A program made the position numbers and the translations under genes. From Pleurotus djamor (lineage: Eukaryota; Basidiomycota; Agaricomycetes; Agaricales; Pleurotaceae): 64,000 bases of DNA. The stretch covers positions 1 through 64,000 of the forward strand of contig JAPEVF010000020.1 in the NCBI GenBank assembly GCA_029747585.1, given 5' to 3'. Of the stretch, positions 58,262 through 64,000 are shown piece by piece. The notes under the pieces were generated by a model. It was not told where the DNA came from. It worked only from the letters and a program-made list of their open reading frames with translations, and did not search any database. How positions within the stretch are numbered: the first letter of the stretch is position 1; each line of letters starts with the position of its first letter.

Positions 58262-61200
58262 ATTGGACAGAGAGGGCGAAGGTGAGGGATGGGCTGAAGG
58301 GACCCTGAGGAACTCGATTCATGGTATTGTGATAGAGTAGATACTTATGCAAATTGTTAAACGCCAGTCGTACCAAACCGACAAGGGCCCGTGTAAACTG
58401 AACCTTTGGACGAACCCATGGGAGTAGCGAACGCTCAAAGGGGTCTTGAATTGGCATTATTGGGCGATGGGATCAATTCGAAGCATCTAGTATTATCGTA
58501 TCAAACGCAGATGAACGCCCAAGTGTCATCTACCTGTCTCATCAGAATGGAGGCAGAGAGTGTGAGCCGAGAAATCGGGATATACATAGCGATGGGAGAC
58601 TGGTTTTCTTGACGGCTGCCTCTTCAAGCGACGGCTGTCTTCGCTGTGGAAGGAGGGATTCACTTCGACTAGTTCTGAAGGATGTTTAGGGAGAAGAGTA
58701 ACGATAAGGAGGGACAATCAAAGTCAACGCTCCATCAAGGAAGAGCGAATAGAGTACGTACCTCTATTTGTGAGCATTCAACCTGTCGGAGGTAGCCCGG
58801 GAGGAGGTAGGCTGCGGTTTAATGATGGGGACTGAGGGATGATTAACGCTAACCTGTCATTGTAACTCCAAGTCTTCACACCAAAGTGAGAGGAACGGCC
58901 TGTATATGGTCTAAGTCAGACTTGTAGCGCGCATGGTGATCGTGTTATAAGTCAGCCTCGAGGTCCATTTTATTCTTAACTTGTCAGGCGGACAAGAGGG
59001 AAGACGCAGCACCAAGCGGGGTTCGGGCGGCTCCCCTAGTAGTTGCTTATCTTGACGCGCGCGGAAATAAAGTGTGAAACAAGGAACGACGCAGCATAAA
59101 CGGCCATGTCATTGCGAACCATACATGCCTGAGCGCAAGCGAGCGCCGAGGAATTACTATACGAAGCAAATTACAATCTACACAAAGGGAGATGAGGGGG
59201 CGATCCTGATAAGGGCCAATGAAGACGAACAGATACGGATGGGAAACGGTCACAAAGCACCGTTGGATCTCCCTCACGCCGGTCAAGACATTGAGAACAC
59301 TCCACGCGTGTATCGTAGACCTATCAGGGTAGTTGGTTAGAACAGGCTCATGAGAGATAGAGGGGAAGAGGGTAGAGGTAAGAAACGACAATGTGCTACT
59401 GGTATAGCAGACGCAGAACGCAGAACGCAAAACAAAAATACGGGCGTGGACGTCGAAAGCAGCAACTCCAAGATTCGTAAAAGAAGCCAAGGGGATGGGA
59501 ACAAACACGCACCGTGATATCACAACGCCACCGCAAAATCGCGGCGCGTAAAGCAAGGTAGTCAGCAGACAACACCTGTCGTGAATTGATGGTGAGATAG
59601 TTGACAATCAGCGAGCTGCAGACGTTTCCAGCTGGATGTGCCCCAGAGGAATGCTGTGAAGTCAGGGCCGGATTTCCCGCTTCGTTGGAATCAAGGGACG
59701 ATTCAATAACTGAGCAAACAAGAAACGGGGGTGAGTGCGAGTAAGAGATGGTGAGAAAGGAGGTACCAAACCTTGAGCTTGCAGCGGACAGGATCGGACT
59801 ATCGCGCTCAACGATGCAGTGTTCATCAGAGACCAACAGTCTCATATGATGTGTTTGTTTCGGCGACGTTCGACTGGGTCTCAGCACCATCTGAGATGAG
59901 AACCTGTAGCGGGCGCAACATGAGTCGACGAAAAAGATGATGGGACAGAGGGAAAGGAAAGAGAAACTCGCGGAAATCATGGTCAACCTCAACGAAGCCG
60001 CTCGTCATTGCGATGATGAGGCGCCTTGGTGAGTCTGCTACGCAAAACTGAGTCATCCGGCAGATTGAAATACTAGATAAACAAACAAACGTGGGAATTG
60101 GAGGGGAGCGTACGCGATGAGCAAGCTTTCGATGCTGATTCCACCGACCATCTACCTGTGGGCAACGGAAGGGGGTCAGCTGCGCGCTCGCTTGAAAACG
60201 AAGGGAAAAAATGGTGCGAGAGCGCAGAGGCGAAAGGAAAGGGTGGGGAGAATGGAAGGAACGTACAAGGCAAGCAGGTGGCCAATCGTCCGATCAATGG
60301 GTTCGACGATGTATATCATATACGTGAACATGCCTGGCGAAACGCAAAAAGCGGATCAGTACGCGGTTAGGAAACGGGATACTGCGGAGGGAAGATAAGC
60401 TGCTCCAGACGACGAAAGAGCAGGCGGACGGCAAAACGAAAGGATGAAAAGTACCGTAGTTTGTATCATTCCAGAACTAAAAAAAGAAAAACGAAAATTG
60501 AGAGATGCAAACTGAAACATGAGAAATTAGTCGGGACTGCTGAAGGAATGGCAGAAATGAGTCGGGGAACCCACGAAAAAGGGAGTCGGATAGCAGGGGA
60601 TCCTTCACGTCTATCCAATATGCGCAAGGGGAGGACCAGATATCAGAAAGGCGGCGCGAAGACCTGGCTACGCCTTGCAGGTGCCAAAAAGTCAGAAAGA
60701 AGGCGATGAAAATAGCCCCACGCGCAGTGCACGAAGGACGAAGGTGCACAGGTGAGCGTTCTCAGCATCCCCGAAGTAGGTCATTGACAGACCGAGCGTA
60801 GGGAAACGACAAAATTCGCATAGGCCGAAAATGAAAAAAGACAATGTAGCACACCTCGATACACAAGATGTTTACTGAAGTAAATCGTTGCAAAGTCGTT
60901 TCAGTGGTGTTACCCGGTAATATCGCTCCCAAGCTGACCTGAGATTTGACCGAGGGCACCAACTTCATACGGAAAAACGTCTGGGCGATGTTCAAGTCTG
61001 GGGGAAAAGAACGGAAACGTGAGCGCGACGAGGACATCCCAAGTAGCGAGAACCCCTGAAGATCGAACGTCAAAGACGACGTACTGTGAGAGGCAAGATT
61101 TCAACGTTGATACGCGGTACCAGCGTCTGGGTTGAGAGGAGCCTCCAGGTGTCACAGATGGAAAATTTCCAATTCCCTGCAAGCGAGGATCTTCAGTAAA

Positions 61201-61786
61201 AGTGACGAAAATGGGTAGAAGAGGTGCCTCGCCGACATACCAAGAAACTTTGCGATAAAGCTAATCGCGCCTTCAGATTGGTTACTCCGAGACTGCGTCG
61301 CCTGACACCTGGTCGTTGAAAGAAAACTGTACAAGGCTGTCAGAGGAGTCCAAGTCAGTAAATCGGGAGAAATCATACGAAGCAATGGCGCTCTGACGGG
61401 GGGTTACTGGTTGCGATTTACTTCAGGTCGTCGTTCCGAGGTTGCACCAGTCAGGTCCATCAACCATCTTCGCGCAGATCCCGGAGGCATAGATTTTTCG
61501 TGATGGCTTAGCGCTTCACGTTAGCGATATCATTATGTTGGGGCAATTGGATGGGCATACAAGTTGAGTCATACTTGAGAAGAGTATTGGACGCGATGAC
61601 GGAGAGTTTAGAGACGATTTTGGCCTGTCGTGCAAAGAGCGGCAAACCCCGAAGCGGAGCCTCAATATTGAGAACCGTGCCGAAGTGCCTCGGGGCGCCA
61701 TCCTTCCCTGCTTTAGCCTTTCCCTCATGCCCCCATCTACGTAGCCTCGTGACCAGACCGCTATGAGGTCGTCGCTTGCAAAGGAG
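58262..61786. other. 3.5-kb region without a confident gene
   Basis: Long minus-strand frames (59047-59607, 59396-59992) overlap each other in different frames and contain no motif I know. The dense run of short frames suggests a diverged spliced gene or decayed repeat, but no exon chain could be defended. Confidence 0.35.
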
Positions 61787-62428
61787 ACCGTCGATAGACG
61801 GCCTGGCAGATCTGGTCTTAAAACTCGCAGGCAAGCCGACCTGTCAAGTTTTGGACAGAATTGCCACGNTTTTTNTAGCCACGTTCTCGCTTACGTACAT
61901 AGAAAACGTGGCTAATGTGACGAGCAGCTTCGACCGGCGTTGGACCGGCGAGTACCTTCAAAAAGTTATAATTGACGAGAACTCGTATTTTATCCTTTCA
62001 ATGAATCTACTGAGCTTGGAGTAAGCTCAAAAAATATGATTTACTTACCTTAGACCGCTTCTAAGGGAACTGTATACGGATGTCTTTGCACAAATGCACG
62101 CGTTCAACTCCAGTTCAGGGGGATCTGGAAGAGAAAAGGGGCGACTGGGGTGTCCACTTGCTCGGACATGGGTTCAGACGTTAAGTGGCCTTTGATCTTC
62201 AGACATATCTCAAGCTATGGAGTTTCGATGGACTTGGTAGCTCTGAGCAGCAGATCATGAGTCTCCTGAATGCGTCGTTGTCGTAGGAGGTCTCCAGGAG
62301 GTCGTTGCGTGCGATCGGCGTTTTCTATGTACGTAAGCAAAAACGTGGCTATTCTGTCCAAAACTTGACAGGTCGGCTTGCCTGCGAGTTTTAAAGCCAG
62401 ATCGACCAGCCTGTCTATCGACAATATC
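61787..62428. repeat. Inverted duplication of a short coding fragment
   Basis: The stretch 61823-61868 and the reverse complement of about 62345-62390 agree over 46 bases with one mismatch. Similarity continues into the TTACGTACATAGAAAACG block (left near 61890-61910, right near 62317-62335). Each arm encodes the same peptide outward: SIDxLxDLxLKLAGKP, CQVLDRIAT, LTYIEN. The left copy has two Ns (61869, 61875) and a short internal duplication of GCCACGTT. The right copy is open for 77 codons (62445-62215, minus). The arms are about 400 bases apart. The parent gene is not in the window. Confidence 0.75.
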
Positions 62429-62443
62429 ATAGACAGGCTGGTC
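62404..62443. repeat. Perfect 15-bp hairpin
   Basis: GACCAGCCTGTCTAT is followed after 10 bases by its exact reverse complement ATAGACAGGCTGGTC. It sits at the outer edge of the right arm of the inverted duplication. Confidence 0.8.
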
Positions 62444-62633
62444 ACGAGCCTAGTGAAAGGCCGCTTATAAGGCTGTCCCGATTAGGCAGGTGTCGTATTG
62501 ATCGAGTTCCCGTCAAAATTTTTGTACAGGGTTCGTGAACATCCATCTTGGTGAGTTTCCTCATCCCAGCCTTATATGTTTCTGATATGTCTAAAATGTC
62601 ACCATTCCACCAGTCTTCCCCATTTCCTCCCTC

Positions 62634-64000
62634 ATGGCCTCCAAAGAAAAATCAAAAAAATCGCGTACCAAGCCTCCGAAGAGCAGACCTGCCTCGACGA
62701 CAACGATATCGCAGCCTGTCGTCAATGACGCCTCCCACGTAACAGAACTGTCCGCTTTTTCGCCAAAGGGTGATCTGTTTGCTTTCCTGACGTTGGCTGT
62801 GGAGAAGCACCGTTTACGAATATATGACACAACGACCAGTCAGTCTGTCGCCGAACATACCTTGGATACCGCCAGGGTGACTGCGTTGGCTTGGAGCGAG
62901 TATTCAGATCTGAACGACGCTGGGACGGATGAAACACCATCTCCAAACAAAAAGCGCAGAAAAAAGAAGCATAGCGTGACCGGCCAGCCGGAGAATAGCA
63001 GTTCTGGTGGGATCCATGTTGTCGTTTTGGGATTGTCGGATGGCTCCTTGGTTGTCTTTTCGCCGAGTCATGCACGCGTCATACAGACGCTTTCTTCCCC
63101 GACGAGCTCAGCTTCCATACTATCAATCGCAGCTGCGGAAAACAAGGACGGCACTCGATTGTTCTGGACATGTAGTTCCGATGGAACTACTCGACTATGG
63201 AACGCACACACCACAGCTCTAATCGGGAATTGGAAAAACGACGAACGTATACCTTACACAAGTGCCGCAATTCGTCAAACAGACAAAGATCAATTGGAAC
63301 TGCTAGTCGCCCACCATCGCATCCAATTGTTATCGCTGAAAACAATAACCTCCGCGGAAACACAAAAACCCCTTTCAATATCAACTTTCACGGGACACGC
63401 TTCCCCCATCAAACAACTTCAATGGGACGTTTCACAACAACCACCTACGCGGTTTTTGTCTCTCGCTGAGGCTGATCGATTGGTATACCTCTGGGAACTT
63501 CCTCAATCAGAAAGTTCGTCCTCCGAGGGAAGGATAGCTGCTTCTATTGCGCTCGACTCTGATGCCCGAGTATTCGATCTGACTGCATCCCCATCCCCCA
63601 CGCTACTGACAGTCTCCGCCTCTGGTAAAACTTCAATATATCCTATCCCGGCTGAGTTGGTACCTCCCGCGAGCTCGAGCAAAGCACACGCCAACGTCCC
63701 CTCTTTGCTACCAAAGTCTAACATCTTCTCCCCGTCCAAACAGCAGGCCAATGTTCGTGTCGTGAATGCTGGCTTCGTTCATGGGCAGGAGGGTGCCATC
63801 CGGATCGTTCGAATGGTTGGTGGTGTCCGACCATTCTTCGACTTGATCGTACGTCTGGTCTTGCGTGCTTTCTTGTTACCGCATACTTATGGTGATGCCT
63901 AGAAATACACCGATGAATCTGGTGGCTTCGTCGAATCCGTCACGCTCAAGGAGATTACTTCGAGCGTTATTTCCGACATCTCAAAGGTCTGTTAGAGTGT
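62634..64000 (+). CDS. WD40 nucleolar protein resembling UTP5/WDR43, 5' part
   Basis: ATG 62634 opens a basic N-terminus (MASKEKSKKSRTKPPKSRP) and a WD40-type region: VTELSAFSPKGDLFAFLTLA, RLRIYDTTTSQSVAEHTL, GTRLFWTCSSDGTTRLWNA, PIKQLQWDVSQ. Exon 1 is 62634-63848 and exon 2 is 63903-63986; the gene continues beyond the window. The opening blade and the KKRRKKK insert match UTP5/WDR43, a U3 snoRNP (t-UTP) subunit needed for 18S rRNA processing in the nucleolus. The identification rests on memory of the family's N-terminal blade; the C-terminal Utp12 domain that would settle it lies outside the window. It is unrelated to the hydrolase-WD40 copies. Confidence 0.65.

Noticed and set aside
59047..59992. 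Two long overlapping minus-strand frames as one gene
   Set aside because: They are in different frames with no convincing splice between them and no recognisable domain.
62634..64000. The right-end WD40 gene as a fifth member of the hydrolase-WD40 family
   Set aside because: It has no hydrolase domain and its opening blade fits a UTP5-type nucleolar protein.

Overview
The window looks like nuclear DNA of a mushroom-forming basidiomycete (Agaricomycetes). Genes sit close together on both strands. Most are cut by introns of about 45-75 bases with GT..AG ends and CTGAC-like branch points. Lineage markers are a FunK1-type kinase, a DUF6534-type membrane protein and a chromodomain-bearing Ty3/gypsy retrotransposon. 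Several single N characters sit beside homopolymers and look like assembly marks rather than real bases.

Layout. 0.3-6.8 kb holds ordinary genes: a metallophosphoesterase (+), a mannitol-dehydrogenase-like SDR (-), a Dcr2-like secreted phosphoesterase (-) and an F-box protein (+). At 7.0-14.6 kb a nearly complete LTR retrotransposon (8371-14280) has split a FunK1-type kinase gene. 14.7-18.7 kb carries the DUF6534-type gene, a small one-span membrane protein and an unrecognised minus-strand gene. 19.2-28 kb carries single-exon basic, Ser/Pro-rich disordered proteins, an Hsp20-domain gene with an acidic linker, a short unknown gene and a secreted protein of unknown function.

The main feature lies at 28.2-58.3 kb. 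Four paralogous genes (A 28175-32650 -, B 42719-46308 +, C 47593-50963 +, D 54378-58261 -) each fuse an N-terminal DUF2235 (Tle1-like) alpha/beta hydrolase to a C-terminal WD40 region. No P-loop/NACHT switch is visible between them. All four keep the Ser-Asp-His triad motifs and share intron positions and phases, while their linkers and WD40 regions have diverged strongly. More single-exon basic proteins (33283-33840, 34237-35121, 36360-36989) lie between copies A and B. The rest of 37.0-42.7, 51.0-54.4 and 58.3-61.8 kb has no gene I can support.

The right end has an inverted duplication of a short coding fragment (61.8-62.4 kb) and the 5' part of a WD40 nucleolar protein resembling UTP5/WDR43, which runs off the window.

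Working together: the hydrolase-WD40 cluster has the look of an effector plus recognition-surface family, as in fungal allorecognition or defence loci. That function is inference. The sequence itself shows the architecture, the intact catalytic motifs and the local multiplication.
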